A stretch of 64,000 nucleotides of DNA from Staphylococcus microti (GCF_000934465.1 NZ_JXWY01000039.1:29521-93520), one strand, 5' to 3'; counted from the first letter of the stretch, positions 31,237 through 41,247 are shown. Notes: generated by a model from the sequence alone, not told the origin. Translations and numbers: made by a program.

Positions 31237-32550
31237 TTATAATACAAGTGCTGCAATTGTCCCCATAATAATGAGCGGAATATTATAAAATACAAAGTTC
31301 GGGATACACGTGTCACGAATGTGATCGTGCTGACCGTCAATGTTCAAACCAGCTGTTGGTCCAAGTGTCGAATCACTGGCTGGTGATCCTGAATCGCCTA
31401 GCGCACTGGCTGTACCGATTAAGGCAATTAATGCCATAGTACTCAAACCGATTGATTCACCAAACGGGATAAATAGTGCAGAAATAATTGGAATCGTCGC
31501 AAATGATGATCCAATGCCTAATGTTACAATTAAACCAATCACATACATCAATACAACACTAATAAATTTGTTATCTCCTGCAATCGTTGTTAGACCTTCG
31601 ACAAGCTTTTGAACGTCGCCTGTTTCATTCATAACACCTGCAAAACCATTGGCTGTTAAAATAACAACGCCAATGTACGCCATAATTTTAATACCGTCTA
31701 CAAACTGGTCATCTAACTTACGCCATGCATAAGCACCGGATAAGAAAAAGACGAGCACCCCTGCTAATGCACCGAAAATCATCGAATCAATGACTGTTTG
31801 TACGATAAATGTCGCTAAAATCGCAATTACTGTTACAACGAGAACATATGGTTTTAATTCTGCTGTTTTGACTTCATTTGTTGTATCAATCGCTCTATAT
31901 TCACGTGGCTTGCGATAATAGATCATTGCTAAAACAAGCCCGATGACATAACCACTTGCCGGAATCAACATAGCCTTCCAAATCATTGAGAATTCAATTG
32001 GGTGTTGTGCTTTTTCAAATCCCTTTTGAATGATCTCTTGGAAAATGTGACCGAAACCAAATGGTAACAGCACGTATGGGAAACAAAGCCCAAAGCCAAT
32101 GATGATTGCGATAAGACGACGGTCCATTTTCAATTCATTAAATAAGCTGAGTAATGGTGGAATTACAATCGGAATAAACGCAATATGGACGGGTATTACG
32201 TTTTGACTCATCACGCTGAGCACTAATAAACTCAAGATGATAACACTTTTCACTTTAATACGAGACACTTTCGTATCTTCCGCACGAATTGCACGAATAA
32301 CCTTTTGTACAAGATAATCTGTAATACCACTGTATGAGATCAGTGCTGCAAATCCTCCTAGTAATGCGTAACTCAATGCTACTTCTGCACCGTCTACGAT
32401 ATTAGAGGTAAACACCGAAATCGTTTTTTCTACTGATAGACCTGCAATAATGCCACCCATCAGCGCACTAATAAATAAACTAATGACAACGTTTAATCGA
32501 CATAAACATAAAATAATCATTAGTAATACTGCAATTAATACTGCATTCAT
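31237..32550 (-). CDS. YuiF-type transporter (NhaC/ArsB superfamily)
   Basis: A 437-residue membrane protein with about 11-12 helices and the two-repeat plan of the Na+/H+ antiporter (NhaC-like) family. IGTASALGDSGSPASDSTLGPTAGLN is the characteristic late loop. B. subtilis YuiF is a close match in type, and there too it neighbours a leucyl aminopeptidase gene (yuiE) and an NADH dehydrogenase, so amino-acid transport is as likely as sodium/proton exchange. The substrate cannot be read from the sequence. Confidence 0.78.
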   Translation of the reverse strand: MNAVLIAVLLMIILCLCRLNVVISLFISALMGGIIAGLSVEKTISVFTSNIVDGAEVALSYALLGGFAALISYSGITDYLVQKVIRAIRAEDTKVSRIKVKSVIILSLLVLSVMSQNVIPVHIAFIPIVIPPLLSLFNELKMDRRLIAIIIGFGLCFPYVLLPFGFGHIFQEIIQKGFEKAQHPIEFSMIWKAMLIPASGYVIGLVLAMIYYRKPREYRAIDTTNEVKTAELKPYVLVVTVIAILATFIVQTVIDSMIFGALAGVLVFFLSGAYAWRKLDDQFVDGIKIMAYIGVVILTANGFAGVMNETGDVQKLVEGLTTIAGDNKFISVVLMYVIGLIVTLGIGSSFATIPIISALFIPFGESIGLSTMALIALIGTASALGDSGSPASDSTLGPTAGLNIDGQHDHIRDTCIPNFVFYNIPLIIMGTIAALVL

Positions 32551-32682
32551 TCCGTCCGCTCCTTTAGTTCATTATCGAGTTAAAGTATTGTGTGTACAAT
32601 ATAACAAGTGTCTCTCATTTAGTCAACATGTTGTTTTAAAATTATGACAAATATTTTGAAAATATTTACACTATAAAAGAAA

Positions 32683-32714
32683 GAAAACAAAGAAACTTGT
32701 GCCTCCTTGTTTTC
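32683..32714 (-). terminator. Probable terminator of the aminopeptidase gene
   Basis: Minus-strand stem GAAAACAA / TTGTTTTC followed by TTTCTTTTAT. AT-rich and weaker than the others. Confidence 0.55.
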
Positions 32715-32727
32715 TAACGTATATCAT

Positions 32728-34209
32728 TTACTGATGGTATTGTGTCATCATCCAATTCACGATTGTTGGAATCATATAACCCGTTGGTCCTTTTGGTCCT
32801 TTGTACGAAGACTTCGTTGTCGTTGCGGGACCTGCAATATCAACATGCAAATGTGGTGTTTCGCCACTAAAATGCGTGACGAATGCTGCTGCGAATAAGG
32901 CTTTACCATGTGCATTGACGTGATTCGTTAAATCCGCCACATCAGATGTTTTAATATTACGACGTTCTGTATCTGTAATTGGTAATTCATACACCGCTTC
33001 ATCCACTTGTTGCGCTGTATCTAATAAACTTTGCAATAACTTGTGATCAACATTTTTATTGAAAATCGCTGCTTTATCTTCACCAAGTGCCACAATCGCT
33101 GCACCTGTTAATGTCGCAAAATCAATGATCAAGTTTGGTGCAAACTGATTTGCATAGTACGACGCATCAGCCAACACTAAGCGTCCTTCTGCATCCGTAT
33201 TCGGAACTTCTACCGTTTCGCCACTTAATGCTGTAAACACATCATCAGGCTTCATTGCATTGTTCGCAATCATATTTTCTGCAGCCGCAATTACAGCAAC
33301 CACGTTCACCTTTAAATGCAAGTTGGCAATAGCATCCACCATACCAATGACGTTCGCTGCCCCGCACATATCAAATTTCATCGTTGGCATGCCGGTTTTA
33401 GACTTAATGGAATAACCACCAGAATCATATGTAATCCCTTTGCCGACGAGTGCAATCATATTTTCTGTGTTGTCAGGATCGCCGTCGTATTTCAACGTAA
33501 TCAAACGTGGTGGATTCACAGACCCTTTCCCCACTGCATGAATTAAGCCGAAACCTTCTTGTTGCAATGCTTTGTCATCTTTCACATCTACTTCAACCAA
33601 TGTTTCTTCAAAATGCTGTTGGACTAATGTCGCTAAATAATTTGGCGTTAAAATATTAGGTGGCATATTGCCTAACGTACGCGCATAGTTAATCGCACGC
33701 CCTAATTTCTGCCCTGCTGCCACAGCATGTTCATATGCGTCACTGTCTTCTTGAGATGTCCATTCAATCTCCAATTCAAATGGCGCTTTTTTATCTGAAC
33801 GATAATTATCAAATTCATACGTCGCTTGTTCTAATTGTAAACCCATCATTTGAAAAATCGCTGCTGCATCAATCGTCTTTGCAAGAAATGTCTTCGCATA
33901 TAATTTAATATGTGTGAAGCGTTCACGTTGTAAATATTGAAATAGCGTTCCCCATATTTTTAAATAATCACGCTGTTGTCGCTGATTATGATTACCGAGA
34001 CCGACAGTGACAACTGTATGGTGTTCATCGTTTAAAGTGACTGGTACGTGAGAGACTGCCCCAACATGTCCTTTAATAAATTTCTTTGTTTTTAATGTTT
34101 GGAGTGCTTCAAGTAACGCCTCATCAGCAATCGCCCCATCCACATACTGATTGAACTGATCCGGCACACCAATCACATGAATGATTGTTTGTTCTGTTTC
34201 TTTAACCAT
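32728..34209 (-). CDS. M17-family leucyl aminopeptidase (YuiE-like)
   Basis: A 493-residue cytosolic zinc/manganese aminopeptidase releasing N-terminal residues from peptides. The catalytic C-terminal half shows VGKGITYDSGGYSIKSK with the metal-binding Lys and Asp, KFDMCGAANVIG, and the signature NTDAEGRLVLAD. The N-terminal macro-like domain is shorter and divergent. AAAGGGG precedes the ATG. Neighbour of the YuiF-type carrier, as in Bacillus. Confidence 0.9.
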   Translation of the reverse strand: MVKETEQTIIHVIGVPDQFNQYVDGAIADEALLEALQTLKTKKFIKGHVGAVSHVPVTLNDEHHTVVTVGLGNHNQRQQRDYLKIWGTLFQYLQRERFTHIKLYAKTFLAKTIDAAAIFQMMGLQLEQATYEFDNYRSDKKAPFELEIEWTSQEDSDAYEHAVAAGQKLGRAINYARTLGNMPPNILTPNYLATLVQQHFEETLVEVDVKDDKALQQEGFGLIHAVGKGSVNPPRLITLKYDGDPDNTENMIALVGKGITYDSGGYSIKSKTGMPTMKFDMCGAANVIGMVDAIANLHLKVNVVAVIAAAENMIANNAMKPDDVFTALSGETVEVPNTDAEGRLVLADASYYANQFAPNLIIDFATLTGAAIVALGEDKAAIFNKNVDHKLLQSLLDTAQQVDEAVYELPITDTERRNIKTSDVADLTNHVNAHGKALFAAAFVTHFSGETPHLHVDIAGPATTTKSSYKGPKGPTGYMIPTIVNWMMTQYHQ

Positions 34210-34286
34210 ATCTTTCTTGCCCCTTTCATCACTATTGTCTTTATTGTAACAAATAATATAACTACGACTCTATATATGCGTATTTA

Positions 34287-34320
34287 CAAAAACAGAGCAC
34301 ATACGTGATGTATGCACTCC
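34287..34320 (-). terminator. Terminator of ndh
   Basis: Minus-strand stem GAGTGCATAC / GTATGTGCTC (two wobbles) followed by TGTTTTTG, about 50 bases past the ndh stop. Confidence 0.65.
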
Positions 34321-34371
34321 ATTTATGTGTAAGCGTCGCTCAACATGTGACACTAACTTATTTATACGTTA

Positions 34372-35574
34372 TTAGAATTTACCTTTTTTGTAAGCTAAAC
34401 CTAAACCACCAATTTTGAAAACAGCACGTGTGTCAACAACACGTTTCATAAATGCTGCTTTTTTACCAGTGATTTCACGACCAAATACAACACCTACACC
34501 ATCATGACGACCTAAAGAACATACTGTACCACGGTCAGCATATGTGAAGTTTTCAGTTGGTTCACCTTTTAAGATATGTTTAATATTTGTTGCTGTTTTT
34601 TCACCTTGTTGCATTGCAAGTTGTGCAGTCGTTGGTAGTGGACGGTCAGCGCCTTCTGGGATGAATGCAGATACATCACCAATTACGAAAATATCATCGT
34701 AACCATCGATTGTTAAATCTTGTTTTGTAACGATACGACCACGTTTCACGCCTTCGAATGATTTTTCCATTAAGTGGCTACCACGTACACCTGCAGCCCA
34801 AACAACTGTATTCGCTTCTAATTGTTGTTCTTTGTCGTCAACTTTAACAACGAAACCTTTTTCGTTTGCCGCAACGATTGGTGTACCTACTTTGAACTCA
34901 ACACCGCGTTCTTCTAAGTAGCTTACCGCGTGGTTTACCAACTCATCTGAGAACATTGGTAACATTTTTGGTGCTGCTTCAACACAAGTGATTTTCACTT
35001 TGCTTTGATCAACGCCATATTTATTTGCTAATTCAGGAATACGGTCTGTTAATTCACCTAAGAATTCAACACCTGTGAAGCCTGCGCCACCTACTAAGAT
35101 GGCTAAATCTTTGTTATCTTTTGTTTTTGAAGCAGCATAGTTTGCAAATTTATCTTCAATATGACGAGAAATTTGACGTGCTGTATTTACATTTTCAATT
35201 TGGAAAGCATGTTCTTTCATACCTTCAATACCGAATGTTTCTGATTCAAAACCTAATCCAACAACTAAAATATCAAAGTCGAAAATACCATTTGTTGTTT
35301 CAACTTTTTTCGCATTGCGATCAATTTTAGTCACTTCAGCTTTTACAAATTTAACATGTTTTTTAAGAACACTTGCAATCGGATATAAAACATCCTCATA
35401 GTTCAATGTACCAGCTGACGCTTCGTGTAACCAAGTCGCCTCATAGTGGTAATCATTTTTGTTAATTAATGTAATTTGCGCATCTTCTTCTGAAAGTTGT
35501 TTTTGGAGTTTTGCAACAGTTTGCAAGCCTGCATATCCAGCACCTAAAACGAGTACTTTTTTACGTTCTGCCAT
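34372..35574 (-). CDS. ndh: Type II NADH:quinone oxidoreductase
   Basis: A 400-residue, non-proton-pumping NADH dehydrogenase feeding electrons to menaquinone at the inner face of the membrane. The FAD motif [13 protein letters not shown] (about 11-23), the NAD Rossmann motif [15 protein letters not shown] and the second FAD block FVIGDVSAF are present. The AQLAMQQGE quinone-site helix and an amphipathic C-terminus complete the NDH-2 plan. It matches the longer of the two staphylococcal NDH-2 proteins. Confidence 0.93.
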   Translation of the reverse strand: MAERKKVLVLGAGYAGLQTVAKLQKQLSEEDAQITLINKNDYHYEATWLHEASAGTLNYEDVLYPIASVLKKHVKFVKAEVTKIDRNAKKVETTNGIFDFDILVVGLGFESETFGIEGMKEHAFQIENVNTARQISRHIEDKFANYAASKTKDNKDLAILVGGAGFTGVEFLGELTDRIPELANKYGVDQSKVKITCVEAAPKMLPMFSDELVNHAVSYLEERGVEFKVGTPIVAANEKGFVVKVDDKEQQLEANTVVWAAGVRGSHLMEKSFEGVKRGRIVTKQDLTIDGYDDIFVIGDVSAFIPEGADRPLPTTAQLAMQQGEKTATNIKHILKGEPTENFTYADRGTVCSLGRHDGVGVVFGREITGKKAAFMKRVVDTRAVFKIGGLGLAYKKGKF

Positions 35575-35796
35575 TCTACTTCACCTGTTCCTTCATAATA
35601 TTATTAATACATTTGATACTGTATACCCACATTTTTAAAACAGTACACAAATTGTCAAAAGTTAGTCACTTATTAGTTTATATTTTTTTATACGTGAATT
35701 CAAGCTTTCACGCAATTTCTTTCTTATTTAATAGCGATATTATATCGTATAAATCTATCAAAAAAGCATTTGATGTAAGCGCTTCAAAATCAAAAA

Positions 35797-35824
35797 AGGA
35801 ATAACCAACCATTTGATCATTCCT
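35797..35824 (-). terminator. Terminator of the HesB/IscA-like gene
   Basis: Minus-strand stem AGGAATGATCA / TGGTTATTCCT with wobbles, then TTTTTTG, 44 bases past the stop at 35868. Confidence 0.6.
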
Positions 35825-35867
35825 AGACATCAATTTTAGCTTATATATTTCAATGATTAAGGGACCA

Positions 35868-36227
35868 CTAACACTCTTCAGGTGTACCTGCAACTTTGTC
35901 AGTGCGGAAAGAACTACCACAACCACATGATGCGATGGCATTTGGATTATCGATTTGGAAACCGCCACCCATTAATGATTGTTTAAAGTCAATCGTTGTC
36001 CCGTTTAAAATTGGCGCATCTTCTGGATCAACGAGTACTTTTAAGCCGTAAAATTCAAGCACTTCATCTTGTTCGCCCGGCTCTGCTTCCGCCGTCATGC
36101 CGTAAGTAAGACCTGTACAACCCCCACCGTTGACTTTGACTTTCAAGTAACCGTCTGGCATATCATTTTGTTTCAACATATCTTTCACTTCATACGCTGC
36201 CGCTTCAGTTAATGTTACTGTAGACAT
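35868..36227 (-). CDS. HesB/IscA-type iron-sulfur carrier (SufA-like)
   Basis: 119 residues. A-type carrier that passes Fe-S clusters from the SUF machinery to target proteins. The three cluster-binding cysteines are visible: Cys37 in NGGGCTGL and Cys101/Cys103 in ASCGCGSSF. The short extension ending in Cys (TPEEC) is unusual. It lies 12 bases behind the YuzB-like gene on the same strand, away from the suf operon at 55-60 kb. Confidence 0.87.
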   Translation of the reverse strand: MSTVTLTEAAAYEVKDMLKQNDMPDGYLKVKVNGGGCTGLTYGMTAEAEPGEQDEVLEFYGLKVLVDPEDAPILNGTTIDFKQSLMGGGFQIDNPNAIASCGCGSSFRTDKVAGTPEEC

Positions 36228-36239
36228 TTGAAATCCTCC

Positions 36240-36476
36240 TTAAAATAACCACGTTTCTTCTATATGTGCATAAATATTTTGTAACAATTCATCAGATGTA
36301 TTACCTTCTACAAGGTCGCCATTGACGAGTGCATAGAGCCCTGAACTGCAGACACCACAATTTTGCAAACATCCATAGTCTAATACATCAACATTTGGAT
36401 CTTTATCTAGTATTTCAAATACTGCTTGTGAACCTCTCGCTAAATTTGAAATACAAAACTCGACAATCGGATTCAT
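36240..36476 (-). CDS. YuzB-like (DUF1450, UPF0349) protein
   Basis: 78 residues with the cysteine cluster CLQNCGVC, a thioredoxin- or ferredoxin-like small protein of unknown function. It is co-oriented and closely spaced with the HesB/IscA-like gene, and like YuzB it neighbours nfu- and NADH-dehydrogenase-type genes, so a role in Fe-S or thiol biology is plausible. Confidence 0.8.
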   Translation of the reverse strand: MNPIVEFCISNLARGSQAVFEILDKDPNVDVLDYGCLQNCGVCSSGLYALVNGDLVEGNTSDELLQNIYAHIEETWLF

Positions 36477-36761
36477 CTTACACCTTCTTTAAATTTAATG
36501 ATGTCATTATAGCAAAGTTTATACCAACGTGCTATGTTACGGCTCATAACGACTTGGGGATCAGCTCCTGTTTCACATGTTGTAAAATTACCGTCAATGT
36601 CTGCCTTCCTATCATTGTAAGCCCTTCAAAAAAAGTCTATAATTAAATATGAACAATTATCAAACTTTTATGTTATTCAGAGTGATTTTTTGTATATATA
36701 AAGGGGCATTGAATATGTACAACAATCACTCAAATCTTCATGGTTAAAGGGGAGTCCAGAG

Positions 36762-37826
36762 ATGAAAAGTTTAGTTTTATTAGGTGGCGGATACGGTAAT
36801 ATGCGTATTTTATCTAAAATATTACCTGAGGCACTGCCAGACAATTATCGTGTCACGTTAATTGACCGTATGCCATATCATGGTTTAAAAACAGAGTTCT
36901 ATGCATTGGCTGCGGGGTCAAAGTCCGACAAAGAAGTGCGTGTCAACTTTCCTAAAGATGAACGTATTAACACTGTTTACGGCGAAATCACAAATATTGA
37001 TCTCGACAGCCAAATCGTTTCGGTTGGACAGACACGTGTCGATTATGATGAGCTTGTCATAGGTCTTGGATGTGAAGATAAATATCATAACGTGCCAGGT
37101 GCCAAGACGCATACATATAGTATTCAAACGTTGGCATCTGCCCGTAAAACGTATCATGATATTTCTGAATTGCCGAGCGGCGCACAAGTCGGCATTGTGG
37201 GTGCTGGTTTGAGTGGCATTGAGCTAGCAAGTGCTTTGCGTGAGAGTCGTGATGACCTTGAAATTTTCTTGTATGACCGTGGTGATCGCATTCTTAATCA
37301 ATTTCCTGAAAAACTAAGCAATTATGTCAAAAAATGGTTTGATCAACATGACGTTACCATTGTGCCAAATTCTAATATTGTGAAAGTGGAACCAGGGACA
37401 CTTTACAATAAAGATACAAAAAATGAGCATGATTTAATCGTTTGGACAGCGGGGATTCAACCTGTTTCACTTGTCCGTAACTTACCAGTAGATCTCAGCC
37501 GTAGCAATCGTGTCATGGTCAATCAATATCATCAAATTCCAACCTACCCAAATGTGTATGTCGTTGGTGATTGCGCAAACTTACCTTTTGCACCGAGTGC
37601 GCAACTTGCTGAAGAACAAGCGGATCAAATTGCCGATGTTTTAAAAACAATATGGCAAGGCAAACCACTTCCTGAAAAAATGCCGGAAATCAAAATTCAA
37701 GGTTTCTTAGGCGCATTGGGCGAAAAGAAAGGTTTTGCGTATCTGATGGATACCACTGTTACCGGACGTCTCGCTTCGATTTTAAAATCAGGCGTGCTAT
37801 GGCTCTACAAACATCATAACGGTTAA
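36762..37826 (+). CDS. NADH dehydrogenase-like FAD/NAD(P) oxidoreductase (YutJ-like)
   Basis: 354 residues with the NDH-2 plan: FAD motif LLGGGYGNMRIL near the N-terminus, IVGAGLSGIELASALRE for the dinucleotide, and VYVVGDCANLPFAPSAQLAEEQADQ with the quinone-site-like AQLAEEQ. It corresponds to the shorter NDH-2 paralogue kept in staphylococci. AAAGGGGAG lies 10 bases before the ATG. Divergent from the YuzB/HesB pair and convergent with nfu. Confidence 0.85.
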   Translation: MKSLVLLGGGYGNMRILSKILPEALPDNYRVTLIDRMPYHGLKTEFYALAAGSKSDKEVRVNFPKDERINTVYGEITNIDLDSQIVSVGQTRVDYDELVIGLGCEDKYHNVPGAKTHTYSIQTLASARKTYHDISELPSGAQVGIVGAGLSGIELASALRESRDDLEIFLYDRGDRILNQFPEKLSNYVKKWFDQHDVTIVPNSNIVKVEPGTLYNKDTKNEHDLIVWTAGIQPVSLVRNLPVDLSRSNRVMVNQYHQIPTYPNVYVVGDCANLPFAPSAQLAEEQADQIADVLKTIWQGKPLPEKMPEIKIQGFLGALGEKKGFAYLMDTTVTGRLASILKSGVLWLYKHHNG

Positions 37827-37832
37827 CATACA

Positions 37833-37869
37833 TGAAAGCCTGGGGCAACAAACACGCCACAGGCTTTCA
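37833..37869. terminator. Bidirectional terminator between the YutJ-like gene and nfu
   Basis: A perfect 10-base stem TGAAAGCCTG / CAGGCTTTCA with a 17-base loop between convergent genes. There is no long T-run, so termination may be partial. Confidence 0.65.
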
Positions 37870-37895
37870 CTATCTATTATGCTCGATTCACTTTA

Positions 37896-38138
37896 TTAAA
37901 ATACTTGTTCTACCTCAATGACACCTGGTACTTCTTCCACAAGTGCACGCTCGATACCCGCTTTTAACGTAATCGTGCTACTTGGGCATGTTCCGCAAGC
38001 ACCTAACAATTGAAGTTTCACAATTCCATCTTCAACGTCAACTAATGCACAGTCACCACCGTCACGTAATAAAAATGGACGTAACTTTTCAATGACCTCT
38101 GCTACTTGATCATACATTGTTGTATCTTCAGTTGGCAT
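37896..38138 (-). CDS. nfu: NifU C-terminal-domain Fe-S carrier (Nfu)
   Basis: 80 residues; cluster ligands Cys48 and Cys51 in [16 protein letters not shown], preceded by [12 protein letters not shown]. Nfu delivers [4Fe-4S] clusters to apo-enzymes such as aconitase. It is transcribed alone, opposite to the DUF1462 gene. Confidence 0.92.
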   Translation of the reverse strand: MPTEDTTMYDQVAEVIEKLRPFLLRDGGDCALVDVEDGIVKLQLLGACGTCPSSTITLKAGIERALVEEVPGVIEVEQVF

Positions 38139-38241
38139 ATAGAATGCCTCCTTTCAAGTTAAATGGTTCATAATCTATCTTTTTCTTATTATAATAGAAA
38201 TGGTATTGAAAATCTATTGTAATAACTAAGGGGGACTTTAA

Positions 38242-38577
38242 ATGACGAAAGTAAGTGTAGTCGTATACGGTGCAGAAACGGTATGTGCAAGTTGTGTGAA
38301 TGCGCCGAGCGCTCGTAACACGTTTGATTGGTTACAGACGTTACTACCAAAAAAATATCCAGAACTCGATTTTGTTTTCACTTATATTGATATTCAACAC
38401 GATGTCGACAATTTAACAGATCATGATGAACAATTTATAGAACAAATTCATAACGATGAACTTTTTTATCCACTGATTACAATGAACGATGCGTATGTTG
38501 CGGATGGTTATATTCAACTCAAACCACTTAAACGCTATATGACAGAAACATTTGGCGTAACAGATTCTGCACAATAA
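38242..38577 (+). CDS. YuzD-like DUF1462 thioredoxin-fold protein
   Basis: 111 residues with a thioredoxin-like start and a CxxC pair (Cys15, Cys18 in ETVCASCVNAPS). It is the DUF1462/YuzD family, of unknown function, conserved beside nfu in Bacillus and staphylococci. Its position suggests a thiol or Fe-S role, which is inference only. Confidence 0.8.
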   Translation: MTKVSVVVYGAETVCASCVNAPSARNTFDWLQTLLPKKYPELDFVFTYIDIQHDVDNLTDHDEQFIEQIHNDELFYPLITMNDAYVADGYIQLKPLKRYMTETFGVTDSAQ

Positions 38578-38582
38578 ATAAC

Positions 38583-38620
38583 AGACGCTAAAATCTTGCT
38601 TTTTAAGATTTTAGCGTCTT
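38583..38620. terminator. Bidirectional terminator
   Basis: A perfect 15-base stem AGACGCTAAAATCTT / AAGATTTTAGCGTCT with a 7-base loop between two convergent genes (stops at 38577 and 38628). Confidence 0.9.
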
Positions 38621-38627
38621 CAATTCT

Positions 38628-39593
38628 TTATTTAGCAAAAACCTGGTTACGTGCAGGTTTGCCTTGTACGACATCTTCAATATTTAATACACACGCTTGA
38701 ATCATTTGATCGCGTGTTAACACTGTCGCACTGCCAATATGTGGTGTAATGATCGCATTTGGTAGTTTCAACAATGGATGGTCCATACGAATTGGCTCAT
38801 CACGAACAACGTCCAATGCACAGCCAGCAATTTCGCCTGTTTCTAACGCCTCTACCAACTCTTCTTCCACGACAATGTCGCCACGCCCGATATTGACAAA
38901 AATAGCGTCGTTTCGCATCATTTTGAAAACATCTTTGTTAAATTTATTTTGTGTCTCAGGCGTAGATGGTGCGGTACATACAATAAAGTCACTTTCACGA
39001 ACTAACGTCTCGAATGATGTATAAAATGCGCCAAGCTCATGTTCTGCTTTCGTATTGCGTGAACGATTGTGATACAAAATATCTGCATTAAAACCTTTCA
39101 AACGACGGGCCAACGCTCTACCAATCTCACCCATACCATAGATACCTACTTTCGCACGGTAAATATCTTTTCCTGCGAGTAAATAAGGGCCCCAGCTTTC
39201 CCATTTACCTTCTCGAACATAGTCAATCGCTTCAGATAAACGGCGTGACGCCGCCATCATTAACGAAAATCCTAGTTCAGCCGTTGTTTCTGATAACACA
39301 TGTGGTGTATTTGAAATGACCACTTCACGCTGTTCCGCTTCAATCAAATCAATATTGTCATAGCCGACTGCCATATTTGCCACAATTTTAAGATGCGGTG
39401 CTTGCTCGAACAACGCACGGTCAATTTTTTCACTCAATGTCACGAGTAAAATTGTTTTATCCGCTGCTGCCTCTAAAAATTTTTCACGTGGCATCGGTGT
39501 TAAGTGATGATCCCACATTTCTACTTCGCCTATTAATTCTAATCGCTGCTTAAATTTTTCTGGTATACGGCGTGCTACTAAAATCTTTTCCAT
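38628..39593 (-). CDS. D-isomer 2-hydroxyacid dehydrogenase (glyoxylate/hydroxypyruvate reductase-like)
   Basis: 321 residues. The NAD-binding motif VGIYGMGEIGRALARRLKGF is followed by the catalytic Arg/Glu/His set: VNIGRGDIVVEEELVEAL, DVVRDEP and the His in LPNAIITPHIGSAT. The substrate may be glyoxylate, hydroxypyruvate or another 2-oxo acid. It starts 4 bases after the HAD gene stop, in an operon yutE-yutF-dehydrogenase. Confidence 0.88.
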   Translation of the reverse strand: MEKILVARRIPEKFKQRLELIGEVEMWDHHLTPMPREKFLEAAADKTILLVTLSEKIDRALFEQAPHLKIVANMAVGYDNIDLIEAEQREVVISNTPHVLSETTAELGFSLMMAASRRLSEAIDYVREGKWESWGPYLLAGKDIYRAKVGIYGMGEIGRALARRLKGFNADILYHNRSRNTKAEHELGAFYTSFETLVRESDFIVCTAPSTPETQNKFNKDVFKMMRNDAIFVNIGRGDIVVEEELVEALETGEIAGCALDVVRDEPIRMDHPLLKLPNAIITPHIGSATVLTRDQMIQACVLNIEDVVQGKPARNQVFAK

Positions 39594-39597
39594 ATCA

Positions 39598-40383
39598 TCA
39601 CTGCCCTTTTTCTATTTCTTCCAATAATACTGTTAAATTTTCAATACTATATGTTGGCGGTACATCTTTCGCTAATGCTTCTTCTTTCGATGTAACACCT
39701 GTTTGAACATGAATGGTGTCGATACCAATGTTAATGCCTGACATAATGTCCGTATCGTATAAATCACCAATCATCGCAACATCTGCTTTGTCCAACTGCA
39801 ACAAGTCTAATGCTTTTTGCATAATTGGCGTTTCAGGTTTACCGATAAAAATCGGCTCAGTTTTTGAAGATACCGTTACAACACTTGTTAAAGAACCATT
39901 TCCCGGTAAAAAGCCTTGTTCTTTCGGAATAGACGGGTCTTTATTTGTTGAAATAAAAGTCGCACCACGTTGCACTGCTAACGTTGCTTTCGTTAACTTT
40001 TCATAGTTGATTTGTTCATCCAAACCTACAACGACATAATCTACCTCGATGTCATCTTTTACCGTTAAACCAGCATCTGTTAACGCTGTTTTTAGACCTG
40101 TATCACCGATCATATATACTGTTGCGCCCGGCTTTTCACTGCTAATATAATCAGCTGTTGCCATTGCTGAAGTCACGACTTCCGCAGGGCGTGCCTCAAT
40201 ACCGATAGCCGTTAACTTCTCAACAACATCTTCAGGCGATTTCGTTGAGTTGTTTGTCACATATAAATGTGGAATGTCATAACGGTTCAATCCTGCAATA
40301 AACTCAGCAGCCCCTTCAATCGGTTGACTTCCTCTGTATAACGTACCGTCTAAATCTATTAAATATGCTTTGTAAGTTTTCAT
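39598..40383 (-). CDS. HAD-IIA family sugar-phosphate phosphatase (YutF/NagD-like)
   Basis: 261 residues. The HAD motif [10 protein letters not shown] holds the nucleophilic Asp near residue 11; motif II is VTNNSTKSP, motif III Lys is in [12 protein letters not shown], and motif IV is [13 protein letters not shown]. It belongs to the YutF subgroup; the substrate is unknown. Its start abuts the stop of the upstream HEPN gene. Confidence 0.88.
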   Translation of the reverse strand: MKTYKAYLIDLDGTLYRGSQPIEGAAEFIAGLNRYDIPHLYVTNNSTKSPEDVVEKLTAIGIEARPAEVVTSAMATADYISSEKPGATVYMIGDTGLKTALTDAGLTVKDDIEVDYVVVGLDEQINYEKLTKATLAVQRGATFISTNKDPSIPKEQGFLPGNGSLTSVVTVSSKTEPIFIGKPETPIMQKALDLLQLDKADVAMIGDLYDTDIMSGINIGIDTIHVQTGVTSKEEALAKDVPPTYSIENLTVLLEEIEKGQ

Positions 40384-40818
40384 CTATTGTTGCGCTCCTT
40401 TGCCAAATGCTGTTACAGGTACATTTTCATGTTCTAAAAAATGTAACACTTCTTTAATGAATTGTTGATAATATGGTACGGCACGATCAAACAATGGTAT
40501 TAACGTTGTGCTGTCTAATTCGTCATAAAGATGTACAAATTGACGACGTACATCAATTGTTTCATGCAAAACAGCTTTCGTCTCTTCAGAAATTGCGCCC
40601 TCCAATGCCAAAATATCAACGACATCTTTGTAATTGCCAGGGTCACGTAAAATAAACGCATCAATAATCATATTGCCGATATCAACAGATGATTCAATCA
40701 ACATCTGTGCAACACGTTCAAATGCGTAGTGATTGGCTTTTACTGATTCATAATCTTCCGTTAATTGTTGTAAGTATGTGAGCTTTTTAGATAATTGTTC
40801 TTTGTTTACAAAATACAT
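40384..40818 (-). CDS. DUF86 / HepT-like HEPN protein (YutE-like)
   Basis: 144 residues, all-helical, with the HEPN ribonuclease-type motif R-X4-H-X-Y in VRRQFVHLYDEL and the DUF86 block ERVAQMLIESSVDIGNMIIDAF. Such proteins are often toxins paired with a nucleotidyltransferase (MntA), but none is adjacent. As in Bacillus YutE, it is in operon with yutF, suggesting a housekeeping role. The start at 40818 (MYFVNKEQ) follows AGGGGTG; a GTG three codons earlier overlaps that site. Confidence 0.82.
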   Translation of the reverse strand: MYFVNKEQLSKKLTYLQQLTEDYESVKANHYAFERVAQMLIESSVDIGNMIIDAFILRDPGNYKDVVDILALEGAISEETKAVLHETIDVRRQFVHLYDELDSTTLIPLFDRAVPYYQQFIKEVLHFLEHENVPVTAFGKGAQQ

Positions 40819-40919
40819 ACACGTCACCCCTATTCTTTTCTATCATATCACAATTTTGCATAGGACTTCATTTCTCGCTATACTGACTATAAATGGATTT
40901 TTAAAGGAGTCACTACATA

Positions 40920-41186
40920 ATGATAGATATGTTTTTGTATGATGATATAGAACCGTCGCAAATTCGTTTCGTAGGCTTTATCGGTGAAGAAAGTCGCTAT
41001 GATTTAGTTTTACTTCAAACAGACCGCCATTACGGAAAAACACTCGTGCTCAATACGCAAACAAACAAATTCGGTATTATCGGCACAGACGACTTAGAAG
41101 AAGAAGGCTACATCGCATATATTCTTGGTGTCAATGAAGCAGAAGGTAAAGAAATTACTGAATATTTGCGTGACGTCATCGTTTAA
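40920..41186 (+). CDS. DUF3055 family protein
   Basis: 88 residues; the whole protein matches the small DUF3055 family (FVGFIGEESRYDLVLLQTDRHYGKTLV, DDLEEEGYIAYILG). Function unknown. AAAGGAG lies 9 bases before the ATG. Single gene with a terminator. Confidence 0.78.
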   Translation: MIDMFLYDDIEPSQIRFVGFIGEESRYDLVLLQTDRHYGKTLVLNTQTNKFGIIGTDDLEEEGYIAYILGVNEAEGKEITEYLRDVIV

Positions 41187-41188
41187 AA

Positions 41189-41238
41189 AAACACCCTTTA
41201 TACAAAAGATGTTCATCATCTCCTGTATAAAGGGTGTT
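41189..41238. terminator. Bidirectional terminator between DUF3055 and yutD genes
   Basis: ACACCCTTTATACA and TGTATAAAGGGTGT form a 14-base perfect stem just after the DUF3055 stop, facing the convergent yutD gene. Confidence 0.85.
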
Positions 41239-41247
41239 GTGCGTTCA

